64,000 bases of DNA from JAGTVG01 sp963820995 (GTDB taxonomy: Bacteria; Bacteroidota; Bacteroidia; Cytophagales; Cyclobacteriaceae). The stretch covers positions 190,546 to 254,545 of the forward strand of contig CAWGCL010000001.1 in NCBI GenBank assembly GCA_963820995.1. The letters are read 5' to 3'. Each line of letters opens with the position of its first letter. The stretch's first letter is position 1. This document shows positions 28,674 through 38,789 of this stretch, one piece after another. Made by a program: the position numbers and the translations under genes. Under the pieces are notes generated by a model that was given only the letters and a program-made list of their open reading frames with translations, did not search any database and was not told where the DNA came from.

Positions 28674-31085
28674 ATGTTATATCCATCGAATTTAGAAGAA
28701 AAACTGGGATTTGACAAGATCAAACAGGCCATCAGACAGAAATGTATCGGGGAATTCGGACAATCGTATGTCGACAATATAAGATTCAGCTCGGATTTTG
28801 AACTGATCAAAAAATTACTCATACAGACTGGTGAGTTTGTAAAAATATTGCAATCAGGTCTGCCCTTTCCGGGAGGGGAATATCATAATATAAGTAAACA
28901 TCTTATTAAGGCTTCAAAAATTGATGCTTACCTTTCTGATGAAGAATTTCACGAATTAAAATTAACCTTATCAAAGACTGAAGACTTATTAAAGTTTTTT
29001 AAAAAACACCAGGAACAGTTTGAACACTTAACGCTATTGACTGTTGGTGTATATCTTAATCCACAGCTTCTATTTACTATAAATAAAATCGTAGATGAAA
29101 GTGGAAAGATCAGAAACTCTGCGAGTGATGAGTTAATGAAGATCAGGAGTAAAATCCAGGAACTTGAATTCAAGGTTCGTGGAAAATTGGAACGCATACT
29201 AAAGAAATTTATCAAAGATGGTTATACAAGTGAGGACGTTAATATTACCATAAGAAATGGTCGGTTGGTCATTCCGGTTCGTTCCGAATTTAAAAGAGTT
29301 GTGGGTGGATTCATACATGATGAATCAGCAAGTGGTCAAACAACTTTTATTGAACCTTCGTCGCTAGTGGAATTGAACAATGATATCAGAGATCTCTATT
29401 ATAAGGAAAAGCGGGAAATTATCCGCATCCTTATCGCGCTCACTGACATGATCAGACCGGAAGTTGATAATTTAAGAAAGTGTTACGAGTTTGTAGGGAA
29501 AATAGATTTCATTAAGGCAAAAGCACTATACGCCATTGATTTGAATGCCATTTTGCCGGAATTGGTGAACACAGCAAAAATTGAATGGTTACAGGCCAGG
29601 CACCCCATTTTATATATGTCCCACAAGATATCAGGGAAACCGGTAATTCCTCTTGACATAACATTAACCCATGAAAATAGAATTCTGGTTATTTCTGGCC
29701 CAAATGCAGGTGGAAAGTCTGTTTGTCTTCAAACCGTCGGATTGATCCAGTATATGTTGCAATGTGGATTGCTGGTCCCTTTAATGGAAGGGTCCAAAAC
29801 AGGTATTTTCCCAAGGATATTTATAGATATTGGAGATGAACAATCATTAGAAAATGACTTGAGCACATATAGCTCCCACTTGATGAATATGAATAGTTTC
29901 CTGAATCTCGCTACAAGAAAGACGCTTTTCCTTATCGACGAATTCGGAACCGGGACCGAGCCTCAATTCGGCGGGGCAATTGCTGAGGCTATTCTAAAGG
30001 AATTGAGTAAAAAGAAATCATTTGGGATCATCACAACACATTATACCAACTTAAAAAAATTCGCTGAGAAGACACCCGGGGTGATCAATGGTGCCATGAG
30101 ATTTGATATCAATAAAATGGAACCGTTATTTGAATTACAGATCGGCAAGCCCGGAAGTTCTTTTGCACTGGAAATTGCAGCTAAGATTGGGCTTTCTAAT
30201 GAGATCATTCAGGATGCCAAAAAAGGCATTGGAACCTCGCACGTTAACTTTGAAAGATTGCTTGGGGAGTTGGAACAGGAAAAGAAAGAGTTTGAATTGC
30301 AAAAAAGAAAATTGTCATTAGAGGAAAATAAATACAATAAGCTCATAAATGAATATGAATCTTTAAAAACTGACCTGGAAAGTAACCGTAATAAAGCAAT
30401 TAAAGATGCCAGGCGTGAGGCAAATGACATTATTTCAAGAGCAAACAAGGAAATAGAGAAAACCATCAGGTTAATTAAAGAGGCTAAGGCGGATAAAGAA
30501 AAAACCAGGATTATCCGGAAAAACCTGGAGGAATTTAAGGAAAAGAATAAACTTCCTGAACCACCAGTTAAGAAAGATATTATCAAAAAACCAAAGATAA
30601 AGGTAGTCCAGGGTAAAATTGAAGTAGGTGATTTTGTCAGGATCATGGACCAGGGCAGTGTAGGTCAGGTCCTGAATATCAAAAGGAATACTGCGGAAGT
30701 AGCAATTGGTGACCTGAAATCAAATTTAAAGCTTAACAGGCTGGAAAAGATCTCAAAGAAGGAATATACCGGACGTTCGGAAAAGGTTTCTGGAGTTTCT
30801 TCACGTGTTATAAGTTCTGATCTGAATGAGAAACTGAAATTTTTCGAATCTACTCTCGATCTTAGAGGAAAAAGAGCCGAAGAAGCACTTACCATTCTAA
30901 ACCAATACCTCGATGAGGCATTGCTTCTAAGCATGAATGAGATCCGAATACTTCATGGAAAAGGTGATGGAATCCTGCGGGATGTTATAAGGGCACATTT
31001 GACTCAGATTGATTTTATTGACCGCTTTTATGATGAAGATGTTGAAAGAGGGGGTGCCGGGATTAGCATTGTCCACCTGAAATGA
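28674..31085 (+). CDS. mutS2: MutS2 (RqcU-type ATPase with Smr nuclease domain)
   Basis: MutS2 is an ABC-type ATPase that acts on recombination intermediates or on collided ribosomes, not in mismatch repair. It has 803 residues: core/lever helices (1-300), ATPase domain with Walker A SGPNAGGKSV, the IGDEQSLENDLSTYSSHL block and Walker B LFLIDEFGTGTEP, a long Lys/Glu-rich coiled coil (about 510-640), a KOW-like segment, and the C-terminal Smr domain with LDLRGKRAEEAL and LHGKGDGILR. The start is at 28674, just after the DUF4296 stop. The mismatch-recognition domain of MutS is absent, which fixes the call. Confidence 0.95.
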   Translation: MLYPSNLEEKLGFDKIKQAIRQKCIGEFGQSYVDNIRFSSDFELIKKLLIQTGEFVKILQSGLPFPGGEYHNISKHLIKASKIDAYLSDEEFHELKLTLSKTEDLLKFFKKHQEQFEHLTLLTVGVYLNPQLLFTINKIVDESGKIRNSASDELMKIRSKIQELEFKVRGKLERILKKFIKDGYTSEDVNITIRNGRLVIPVRSEFKRVVGGFIHDESASGQTTFIEPSSLVELNNDIRDLYYKEKREIIRILIALTDMIRPEVDNLRKCYEFVGKIDFIKAKALYAIDLNAILPELVNTAKIEWLQARHPILYMSHKISGKPVIPLDITLTHENRILVISGPNAGGKSVCLQTVGLIQYMLQCGLLVPLMEGSKTGIFPRIFIDIGDEQSLENDLSTYSSHLMNMNSFLNLATRKTLFLIDEFGTGTEPQFGGAIAEAILKELSKKKSFGIITTHYTNLKKFAEKTPGVINGAMRFDINKMEPLFELQIGKPGSSFALEIAAKIGLSNEIIQDAKKGIGTSHVNFERLLGELEQEKKEFELQKRKLSLEENKYNKLINEYESLKTDLESNRNKAIKDARREANDIISRANKEIEKTIRLIKEAKADKEKTRIIRKNLEEFKEKNKLPEPPVKKDIIKKPKIKVVQGKIEVGDFVRIMDQGSVGQVLNIKRNTAEVAIGDLKSNLKLNRLEKISKKEYTGRSEKVSGVSSRVISSDLNEKLKFFESTLDLRGKRAEEALTILNQYLDEALLLSMNEIRILHGKGDGILRDVIRAHLTQIDFIDRFYDEDVERGGAGISIVHLK

Positions 31086-31125
31086 AAAGTCCCGTACCTG
31101 TCTTTTAGACCAGATACGGGACTTT
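31086..31125. terminator. Bidirectional intrinsic terminator after mutS2
   Basis: AAAGTCCCGTA and TACGGGACTTT form a perfect 11-bp stem, with an inner GTCT/AGAC stem. A and T residues at both ends allow termination from either strand; it lies between the convergent mutS2 and the lipoprotein gene. Confidence 0.9.
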
Positions 31126-31147
31126 ATTTATTATATATCTATATCTT

Positions 31148-31621
31148 CTATTTAGTCAAGTTTGCAGTATATGCGCCACTTAAATCAGCTACCCTGCCAC
31201 CAACCATTGCCGTAAGACCAGGATGTGAGAATGATATGCTCATTGAGTTCGTACTTACATTATTGATATTGAACTCAGCAACCGGAGTTACACTGGATAA
31301 TACCACGATATCTATGGAAGAACTATTGAAAGCCCATGATGAGTTACTCTGAGTGCTGAAAAAATCCGGCATCCCAGCGGCACTAAATGATGTTGGTGCA
31401 TAGCTGGCATCCGTATTGAAAGTCATTGTTGAACCATTCAGAATAGTAGGATCTACACCTTGTGGAACAGTAGCACTTTGTATGGTCCAGGTACCGCTCA
31501 TTGTTTGCGCTCTTTTCTGCTGTTCAGTTAAATCTGTTTCCTCATTATCATTACCACAACTTGAGAAAAAAGCAAATCCCGCTATCAGACCAACGCTTAA
31601 AAATAAAAATAACTTTTTCAT
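31148..31621 (-). CDS. Lipocalin-like lipoprotein, function unknown
   Basis: A 157-residue lipoprotein (MKKLFLFLSVGLIAGFAFFSSC, lipobox FSSC, then acidic GNDNEETD). The mature part, starting GTWTIQSATVP, has the beta-strand pattern and opening motif of small lipocalin-like domains common in Bacteroidota. Ser, Thr and Asn are frequent. It stands alone between a terminator and the ABC gene. Confidence 0.7.
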   Translation of the reverse strand: MKKLFLFLSVGLIAGFAFFSSCGNDNEETDLTEQQKRAQTMSGTWTIQSATVPQGVDPTILNGSTMTFNTDASYAPTSFSAAGMPDFFSTQSNSSWAFNSSSIDIVVLSSVTPVAEFNINNVSTNSMSISFSHPGLTAMVGGRVADLSGAYTANLTK

Positions 31622-31703
31622 GTTTAAAATTTTTCTGGTTTATACCAATATATTGTATCCTTAATTTAATTAATTCCAGAATTATAACGAATAGTAACCC
31701 TGT

Positions 31704-32322
31704 TTATTTATAATTTTCAATTTTAATAAAATCAACAGCAAAGGTATATTCTTCTGGCTGATTTGAGGCAATTATCACTGTCTTATTTCCCAATATTGAC
31801 TTAATCTCCTCAGAATACCACTTTTTATTCTCTTGATCCAAATTAGTTGTTGGCTCATCAAGTAACAATAAAGGGCTTGCAGAATATATCCCTATTGCCA
31901 GTTTCAACCTTTGTTTCATCCCTGAAGAAAAGTGTTTAATAAATTTCTCTTCATTTCCATCAAGCTTGCTATTATGAATAACATCTCGGACACTCATCCC
32001 GTCCCTTAGCGATTTAAAATTAAAATGAAATTTTAGAAATTCAATTCAAAGTTAATTCTTCAACCAGTTCGGTATAGGGCGCTACAAAATCTACCGACTT
32101 ATAAAATTCGTCGGGAGGTATATCATTATCATTCTGAATATAGGATATCGTCCCTGCTGAAGGTAATGTCCAGCCAGAAATAATAAGCATTAAAGTTGAT
32201 TTGCCAGATCCATTTGGGCCGATTACTGCAAGAGGGCTGCCTGTAGATATGGATTTATCTATATTCTTGAATATCCACTCTTTATTATATTTTTTGCCGG
32301 CTCCCTTAAGGATGATCTGCAT
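31704..32322 (-). CDS. ABC transporter ATP-binding protein, frameshifted at 32043
   Basis: A single nucleotide-binding domain of about 205 residues. Fragment one: MQIILKGAGKKYNKEWIF, Walker A VIGPNGSGKST, Q-loop region ending VEELTLN. After a shift: FHFNFKSLRDG, signature FSSGMKQRLKLAIGI, Walker B LLLLDEPTTNLD, H-loop replaced by IIASNQPEE (Asn-Gln in place of His). Removing one A of the plus-strand pair 32043-32044 gives L-N-E-F-L-K-F and one frame. It starts 4 bases after the lpxA stop, so it is cotranscribed with lpxC-fabZ-lpxA. No permease is adjacent; the partner and cargo are unknown. Confidence 0.82.
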
Positions 32323-32326
32323 GAGA

Positions 32327-33109
32327 TCATACGTTATTGAATCCTTTCATGATGCCACGGTCTGAATTCCGGACGAAATTGACAATTTCATCTCGTTCTG
32401 TTGACGGTGACATTTCAAGTTCCAGGACATCAAGCGCTTTTGAATTATTAAGGCCTTTCAGATATATCTGCCTGTAAATCTCCTGGATCTCATTAATTTT
32501 ATCATTGGTATATCCCCTTCTTCTCAATCCTATCGAATTTATTCCGGTATAGCATAAGGGCTCTCTTGCAGCTTTGGTATATGGTGGCACATCTTTTCTT
32601 ACCAATGACCCTCCAGCTATCATAACGTGACGGCCTATTTTAACGAATTGATGAATAGAAGTAGATCCTCCAATTATTGCCCAGTCATCGACCTCAACAT
32701 GACCTGCCATCTGCACGCAGTTTACGAGAATGCACTGGTCGCCGATAACACAGTCATGGGCGACATGCACATAGGCCATTAAAAGGCTGTTCTTACCTAT
32801 AGTGGTCCTGTATCGTTCTACTGTTCCACGATTTATGGTAACATACTCCCGGATAACTGTGTTATCACCGATCTCAACTGTTGTATCTTCTCCAGCAAAT
32901 TTAAGGTCTTGAGGAATCGAAGATATGGTAGCTCCGGGAAATATTTTGCAATTTTTCCCTATTCTCGCCCCTTCCATAATTGTAACATGAGAGCCAATCC
33001 ATGTTCCCTCTTCAATAATTACATTTTTATGAATACAAGCAAATGGCTCAATTACTACATTGTCTGCGATTTGCGCTTCCGGATGGATGTATGATAATGG
33101 CTGGTTCAT
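32327..33109 (-). CDS. lpxA: Acyl-ACP--UDP-N-acetylglucosamine O-acyltransferase
   Basis: First step of lipid A synthesis: 3-O-acylation of UDP-GlcNAc. It has 260 residues, normal. The left-handed beta-helix is visible as hexapeptide repeats (IHPEAQIADNVVIEPFACIHKNVIIEEGTWIGSH...), with the catalytic His in VHVAHDCVIGD and the C-terminal helical part. The start overlaps the FabZ-domain stop by 4 bases (ATGA-type), so translation is coupled to lpxC-fabZ. Confidence 0.96.
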   Translation of the reverse strand: MNQPLSYIHPEAQIADNVVIEPFACIHKNVIIEEGTWIGSHVTIMEGARIGKNCKIFPGATISSIPQDLKFAGEDTTVEIGDNTVIREYVTINRGTVERYRTTIGKNSLLMAYVHVAHDCVIGDQCILVNCVQMAGHVEVDDWAIIGGSTSIHQFVKIGRHVMIAGGSLVRKDVPPYTKAAREPLCYTGINSIGLRRRGYTNDKINEIQEIYRQIYLKGLNNSKALDVLELEMSPSTERDEIVNFVRNSDRGIMKGFNNV

Positions 33110-34501
33110 TTGTTTTTCTTAACAATACTTGCTAGCATCACTGATTCTGTTACTATGGTGTTACCTACGAAAGCCTGCGCCTTCATACGGGCAATTCCTC
33201 TTCTAATGGGCTCAAGCAATTCACATTTTAATATTAGCTGATCACCTGGGAGGACCATCCTTCTGAATCGGCAATCTTCAATTTTCATGAAATATGTCCA
33301 GTAGTCCTTTGGGTCTCCCAGTGCATTAAGGGCCAAAATACCACCAGTCTGCGCCAGGGCCTCAACAATCAATACTCCCGGCATAACCGGGTTTCCTGGA
33401 AAATGTCCCTGAAAGAAATGGTTCATTATAAGTTACATTCTTAATCCCTGCGACAGTTGTCTCATCAAGGTGAATGATTTTATCAACAAGTAAAAACGGT
33501 GCTCTGTGAGGAAGGGTTTCCCTGATCTGATTAATATCCATTACCGGTGGTAATTTGGGATTGTATGGTGGGATATTAATTGATTTTGGATCACTCATTT
33601 CTTTCTTAAGCTTCCTGGCAAAGGCCACATTGGACGCATGTCCCGGGCGGGCAGCAAGGATCTGGGCTTTAATTGGACGGCCAGCTAAAGCAAGATCGCC
33701 CATTACATCCAACAGCTTATGCCGTGCAGGTTCGTTTCGATATCTTAATTCAACATTATTCAGTATCCCTTCTTTCTTCACCTCTACTTTTGGCTTATTA
33801 AATAATTTTGCCAGGTAATCAAGTTCATTGTCTTCAACAACCCGGTCAACTACGACAATGGCATTATTGAGGTCACCTCCTTTTATGAGGTTATTTTTAT
33901 ATAACATTTCAAGTTCATGCAGAAAACAGAAAGTCCGGCAGGAAGCAATTTCTTTTGAGAACTGATTAAGATCTGTAATATTTGCATGCTGACTACCAAG
34001 GACTGGAGAATTATAATCGATCATTACCGTAACCCGGTAATCATCCAATGGCAAAGCTGCTATTTCAACATCATGTGCACTGTCCCTGTAAAATATTGGT
34101 TCCCTGACCTCGAAGAAATTACGTAATGCATTTTGCTCTTCAAAACCGACACTTTCAAGGGCATCTACAAACATTTTGGAGCTACCATCCATAATAGGGA
34201 TCTCAGGGCCATCAAGTTGTATTAAAACATTATCAACCTGCATGCCAACAAGTGCTGCCATAGTATGTTCTACGGTAGCTACTTTGGCACCTTCTTTTTC
34301 GAGGGTAGTTCCTCTTGATAAGTCAACTACATTATCTACATCAGCTTCAATTATTGGTTTCCCCTCTATATCAATCCTTTGAAATTTAATACCATGATTT
34401 GGTTTAGCCGGAAGAAAGGTCATTTTTGCATTTACACCTGTATGAAGCCCAACACCCTCAATGGTCACCGGCTTCGTTATGGTATGCTGTTTAATATTCA
34501 T
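33106..34501 (-). CDS. lpxC-fabZ: Bifunctional LpxC deacetylase / FabZ dehydratase, frameshifted at 33417
   Basis: Fusion typical of Bacteroidota. Residues 1-310 are LpxC (zinc deacetylase, committed step of lipid A): VEGVGLHTG, VEHTMAALVGMQVDN with a zinc His, and HKLLDVMGDLAL with His and Asp ligands. The C-terminal 150 residues are FabZ (3-hydroxyacyl-ACP dehydratase), with MDINQIRETLPHRAPFLLVDKI, then across the break GHFPGNPVMPGVLIVEALAQ, which holds the active His and Glu. An extra T in the minus-strand TTT (plus AAA 33416-33418) shifts the frame; without it the text reads Y-N-E-P-F-F-Q-G-H-F. Total about 465 residues. LpxC is essential, so a real frameshift is unlikely. Confidence 0.94.
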
Positions 34502-34871
34502 AAATCTTAGGTCTAGTGGAATTACTAATATCTCAGTCGATAGATTGCTATTAAATCTAATTATTTGTATTTAAATTCAATTTATTTTGATCTTTCTCAG
34601 CTTTTTTTAACACTAATTAGGTACTGGAAAATTGAATTTAAATTATTAACCTGCAAGTATACGATTTTTCTAACTTTTGCACCACATCTTATTCGATACT
34701 TATTCAAAATCAGATCATAAGGTATTTAGCCATATCCTTCTAAGTATATCTGTTATTATCCTATAGCTCAATCTTTAAAAGAATTATATGAAAGTAAAAT
34801 AATCAATTATGCAGGAAATAAAAGCATATTTGTCAACATGCTGATTTAGAAATATCTGGTTGCCCAGATTC
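34502..34871. other. Intergenic, AT-rich, upstream of lpxC-fabZ
   Basis: About 370 bases, without a credible frame, tRNA or strong hairpin. It separates lpxD from lpxC-fabZ, so it should contain the lpxC promoter. I could not fix one. Confidence 0.5.
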
Positions 34872-35912
34872 TTATCCTTCCTGGAAATTTCTTACGCTGT
34901 CTTCTAACTTTAAGATCTTCTCCTGGAGTTCAGGCAATTTTTTGAAAACAGTAAATACCCGTCTGAAATCACCTACCGGAATAGCCGGACTTCCCAGCAC
35001 GATCTGCCCTTCGGTTGTAATGGATTTTGTTATACCGGCCTGAGCGCCAATAGTAACTTTATCGGCAATATCAACATGTCCCGCAATCCCGACCTGTCCG
35101 GCTAAAACGCAGTTCTTCCCGATTTTGGTTGATCCTGAAATCCCTGCCTGTCCGGCTATAACAGTATTTTCACCAATTACCACATTGTGAGCTATTTGTA
35201 TAAGGTTATCCAATTTAGCACCAGCTTTGATAATTGTGGATTCCAGTGTAGCACAATCAAGAACCGTATTTGATCCAATATCTACATTGTCTTCAATGAC
35301 TACATTACCCAGTTGCGGTATTTTTTTGTATGTGCCATCTTTCTGAGGTGCATATCCAAATCCATCACTTCCTATAATGGCCCCTGCATGAATATGACAA
35401 TTGGTGCCAATTTGTACATTCGTATAGATCTTAACTCCTGGATACAGAATGGTGCTATCACCTACTTTAACTCCATCTCCAATATAAACATGGGGATATA
35501 TTTTAACATTATTGCCAATACTAACATTTTCACCTATATATGAAAAAGCCCCCCGGTAAACTTCCTCTCCTGTTTTACTGCCTTTCCCAATAAAGCTGGG
35601 TTCTTCCACCCCTACTTTAAGATAACTGACCAATTTATCATATTCTTCAAGTAAAATCGAGAAAGCAATGTAGGGGTCTTTAACCTTAATTAAAGTGGGT
35701 TTGATTTCTTTGACAGGTTTAAAATCATCTTTTACAATGACCGCAGATGCCTTAGTTTCGTAAATGAAATTTTCATATTTTGGATTAGAAAGGAAAGAGA
35801 TACATCCTTCCACAGCATTTTCCAAGGTGCTTAAATTCTCGATGACAAGATTCTCGTCACCTATTATTTCTCCTTGAAGTAATCCGGCTATTTGTTGTAT
35901 TGGAAATTTCAT
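34872..35912 (-). CDS. lpxD: UDP-3-O-(3-hydroxyacyl)glucosamine N-acyltransferase
   Basis: Third step of lipid A synthesis, N-acylation of UDP-3-O-acyl-glucosamine. It has 346 residues: an N-terminal uridine-binding domain (1-100, ISFLSNPKYENFIYETKASAVIV), a hexapeptide-repeat beta-helix (100-310) with the catalytic His in QIAHNVVIGENTVIAG, and a C-terminal helix ending in LPELQEKILKLEDSV. It lies 15 bases after the HD-gene stop. A TATCTTTG (minus strand, 35931-35938) just upstream could be an internal promoter. Confidence 0.95.
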   Translation of the reverse strand: MKFPIQQIAGLLQGEIIGDENLVIENLSTLENAVEGCISFLSNPKYENFIYETKASAVIVKDDFKPVKEIKPTLIKVKDPYIAFSILLEEYDKLVSYLKVGVEEPSFIGKGSKTGEEVYRGAFSYIGENVSIGNNVKIYPHVYIGDGVKVGDSTILYPGVKIYTNVQIGTNCHIHAGAIIGSDGFGYAPQKDGTYKKIPQLGNVVIEDNVDIGSNTVLDCATLESTIIKAGAKLDNLIQIAHNVVIGENTVIAGQAGISGSTKIGKNCVLAGQVGIAGHVDIADKVTIGAQAGITKSITTEGQIVLGSPAIPVGDFRRVFTVFKKLPELQEKILKLEDSVRNFQEG

Positions 35913-35927
35913 GATTGATCAAAAGAT

Positions 35928-37157
35928 TCACAAAGATACACTTTTGGGAAAGCATAGATAATATTTATTGACAATTTTGCTAAGGGCCTTGATATTAGGT
36001 AAATCCGAAGCTGAAGCGATATCCACAATATCTCCGTTCTTCATTAATACATTTATCCGGGAATTTGCAAGTTCATAAGCCGAGTTACTTAATTTCCCTT
36101 CATTAACGAAGTAGGAAGCATCCTTTTTTGACAGATGGAACCTTTCCGCGAATATTTTCCTGAGTGAATTTACCTGGTTTTTGGGTACCGGTTTATTATA
36201 AATCCGGATCTTAAAAAGGTCTCTCTCAATCAGCATACGGCATAATTCTGAAAGGACCTGATCATCATGGTGCTTCCAAATTTTAATAGCTCCCCATAAG
36301 TCATTATCATCCAGGGATAAAAATGCTGAAAGGACCTCCGCGTTCGCCTGAAAATCTTCCAATGAATAATCGTTAAGAAGAAACAACATCAGAGATTTGT
36401 TCCTGGTCTCAAGTTTACCTTCTCCTGCAAGTTTTTTAGCCCTTTTGATTAGTTTTATTAACAAGGTTTCAGCTGCCACTGTAGTCTTATGCAGATATAC
36501 CTGCCAATACATCAGTCGTCGGGAACTTAAAAAGTTCTCAATACTATATATCGCCTTTTCTTCAACTACAATTTCCTGATCACGCACATTCAACATTTTC
36601 AAAATACGTTCAAATCCAACCTTCCCTTCACTTACCCCAGTAAAGAAGCTGTCCCTGTTTAAATAATCTAAACGGTCAACATCCAACTGACTGGCTACCA
36701 GCTGACTTAAAAACTTTTTATGATAGGTTCCATTGAATATCTTCAAAGCAATGTCCAGCTTATTGTCCATCTCCATATTGAACAACTGCATGATCAATGC
36801 TGATATTTTTTCGTGCTCTATCCCCTTGATCAGGCTGAATTCAAGGGCATGTGAGAACGGACCATGTCCAATATCATGTAATAATATGGTGATTAAGGCA
36901 CTTTCAAATTCGTCATCACTAATGTCAATCCCCTTGGCCCTTAAACTTGTCAAAGCCATATCCATTAAGTGCATAGACCCTATGGCATGATGAAACCGTG
37001 TATGTGTAGCTCCCGGGTAAACAAAGTCAGTTAAGCCAAGCTGATTGATCCTTCTCAAGCGTTGAAAATACGGATGTTCAATAATTCTAAAAATAATTCC
37101 CTCTGGGATTCTAATAAATCCGTAAATTGGATCATTAATTATTTTTCTTTTATTCAA
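35928..37157 (-). CDS. HD-superfamily phosphohydrolase (dGTPase-like)
   Basis: HD-domain metal-dependent phosphohydrolase of about 410 residues. Motifs: THTRFHHAIGSMHLM (H of HD-motif 1), LLHDIGHGPFSHALE (HD pair and downstream H), SQLDVDRLDYLNRDS (third region with Asp). I prefer a TTG start at 37157 (NKRKIINDPIYGFI), which matches family N-termini and leaves room for promoters; the ATG at 37223 would overlap the divergent porX start by 6 bases. Likely substrate: a nucleotide or nucleotide-like phosphate ester. Followed by lpxD in one transcript. Confidence 0.85.
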   Translation of the reverse strand: MNKRKIINDPIYGFIRIPEGIIFRIIEHPYFQRLRRINQLGLTDFVYPGATHTRFHHAIGSMHLMDMALTSLRAKGIDISDDEFESALITILLHDIGHGPFSHALEFSLIKGIEHEKISALIMQLFNMEMDNKLDIALKIFNGTYHKKFLSQLVASQLDVDRLDYLNRDSFFTGVSEGKVGFERILKMLNVRDQEIVVEEKAIYSIENFLSSRRLMYWQVYLHKTTVAAETLLIKLIKRAKKLAGEGKLETRNKSLMLFLLNDYSLEDFQANAEVLSAFLSLDDNDLWGAIKIWKHHDDQVLSELCRMLIERDLFKIRIYNKPVPKNQVNSLRKIFAERFHLSKKDASYFVNEGKLSNSAYELANSRINVLMKNGDIVDIASASDLPNIKALSKIVNKYYLCFPKSVSL

Positions 37158-37217
37158 ACTTAAACTATTTGGAATTTTATACGGTAATATAGTAAGGAAT
37201 TCAATATTAAGATAATT

Positions 37218-38771
37218 ATGCAAAGATATACTATTTTATGGGCGGACGATGAAATTGACCTCCTGAAACCCCATATAATGTTCCTGGATAAAAAAGGGTA
37301 TGATGTCACACCTGTCAACAGTGGGGCAGACGCACTGGATAAAGTTGAATCTGTAAACTTCGATGTGGTATTTTTAGATGAAAATATGCCAGGGATGTCG
37401 GGATTGGAGACATTAACGCACATAAAATCTATGAAACCCGGCCTTCCGGTAGTGATGATCACGAAAAGTGAGGAAGAGCATATTATGGAAGAAGCTATTG
37501 CGTCAAAGATTGCAGATTATTTAATAAAACCTCTAAATCCACACCAGATCCTGTTAAGTGTAAAAAAGATCTTCGATAATAAAAGACTGGTCAACGAAAA
37601 GGTTAATCTAGACTATCAGCAGGAATTTCAGAAAATCAGTATGGCAGTAAATGGAAATCTAGACCATAATGAATGGGCGGAAATATATAAAAAGCTGGTT
37701 TTCTGGGAACTTGAATTTGAAAACACCCAGAATAAAGAAATGACTGAGATCCTGAATATGCAAATGGCTGAGGCAAATAGCAACTTTGCCAGGTTTATTA
37801 AGGAGAATTACCAGTATTGGCTTGATGAGAAAGAAGAAGATAAACCCCTTTTGTCTCACAAATTGTTTGAAGCTAAAGTGCTTCCGCATGTTCAGAAAGG
37901 AAGGCCTACGGTATTCCTGATAATTGACAACATGAGGCTTGACCAATGGAAGATCATTGAACCTTATATTCTTGAATCCTTTAGGCTTGATACCTTTGAA
38001 ACATATTACAGCATCCTTCCGACAACGACAGCTTATGCAAGAAATGCTATTTTCTCAGGATTAATGCCACTTGAGATGGCGAATAGACATTCAGATATCT
38101 GGGTGGGTGAAGACCAGGAAGGTGGAAAGAACAATTTTGAACATGATTTTCTAAATAGGCATCTGAAATCTAAGGGCATGAATCTAAAAGTGTCATATAA
38201 TAAGATCAAAAACCTATCCCAGGGTAGAATGATGATTGATAACATCCCAAATATACTGCAAAATGATCTTAGTGTGATCGTATATAATTTTGTCGACATG
38301 CTTTCTCATGCAAGGACCGAAATGGAAATGATAAGGGAATTGGCACCAAACGAAGCTGCTTACAGATCAATTACCCGTTCCTGGTTTATTCATTCCCCTC
38401 TTTACGAGTCCATTAAAAGAATTGCTGATCAGGGAGCTAAATTAATTATTAGCACTGATCATGGCACCATCCGGGTTAAAAGGCCATTTAAAATTATTGG
38501 GGATAGAAATACGAATACTAACCTGAGGTACAAAGTCGGTAAAAATCTGAATTTTGATGAAAATAAAATTTTCTTTATAAGGGATCCGGAGTTACTTCAT
38601 CTTCCTAAAATCAATGTTTCAAGCACATATGTGTTTGCCATGGAAGACCAATTCTTTGCTTATCCCAATAATTATAATTATTATGTGAATTATTACCGTG
38701 ACACTTTTCAACACGGAGGATTATCACTTGAAGAGATGATAATTCCAATAATTTCCCTAAATTCGAAATAA
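37218..38771 (+). CDS. porX: PorX: response regulator with PglZ/alkaline-phosphatase effector domain
   Basis: Regulator of the type 9 (Por) secretion system, normally activated by the histidine kinase PorY. It has 517 residues. Receiver domain 1-120: acidic pair Asp10-Asp11, phosphoacceptor Asp54 (VVFLDENMPGMSG), Lys in MITKSEEE. A helical linker follows, then a PglZ domain of the alkaline phosphatase superfamily from about 225: VFLIIDNMRLDQW, LPTTTAYAR, STDHGTIRV, FQHGGLSLEEM, which supply the metal ligands Asp, Thr, Asp-His and His. The domain order is unique to PorX. Followed by tsaE and ald. Confidence 0.95.
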   Translation: MQRYTILWADDEIDLLKPHIMFLDKKGYDVTPVNSGADALDKVESVNFDVVFLDENMPGMSGLETLTHIKSMKPGLPVVMITKSEEEHIMEEAIASKIADYLIKPLNPHQILLSVKKIFDNKRLVNEKVNLDYQQEFQKISMAVNGNLDHNEWAEIYKKLVFWELEFENTQNKEMTEILNMQMAEANSNFARFIKENYQYWLDEKEEDKPLLSHKLFEAKVLPHVQKGRPTVFLIIDNMRLDQWKIIEPYILESFRLDTFETYYSILPTTTAYARNAIFSGLMPLEMANRHSDIWVGEDQEGGKNNFEHDFLNRHLKSKGMNLKVSYNKIKNLSQGRMMIDNIPNILQNDLSVIVYNFVDMLSHARTEMEMIRELAPNEAAYRSITRSWFIHSPLYESIKRIADQGAKLIISTDHGTIRVKRPFKIIGDRNTNTNLRYKVGKNLNFDENKIFFIRDPELLHLPKINVSSTYVFAMEDQFFAYPNNYNYYVNYYRDTFQHGGLSLEEMIIPIISLNSK

Positions 38772-38789
38772 TCTTCAATTTTTTTTACA

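Noticed and set aside
34502..34871. tRNA or small RNA in the gap before lpxC-fabZ
   Set aside because: No cloverleaf, GTTC-type T-loop or strong hairpin could be traced on either strand.
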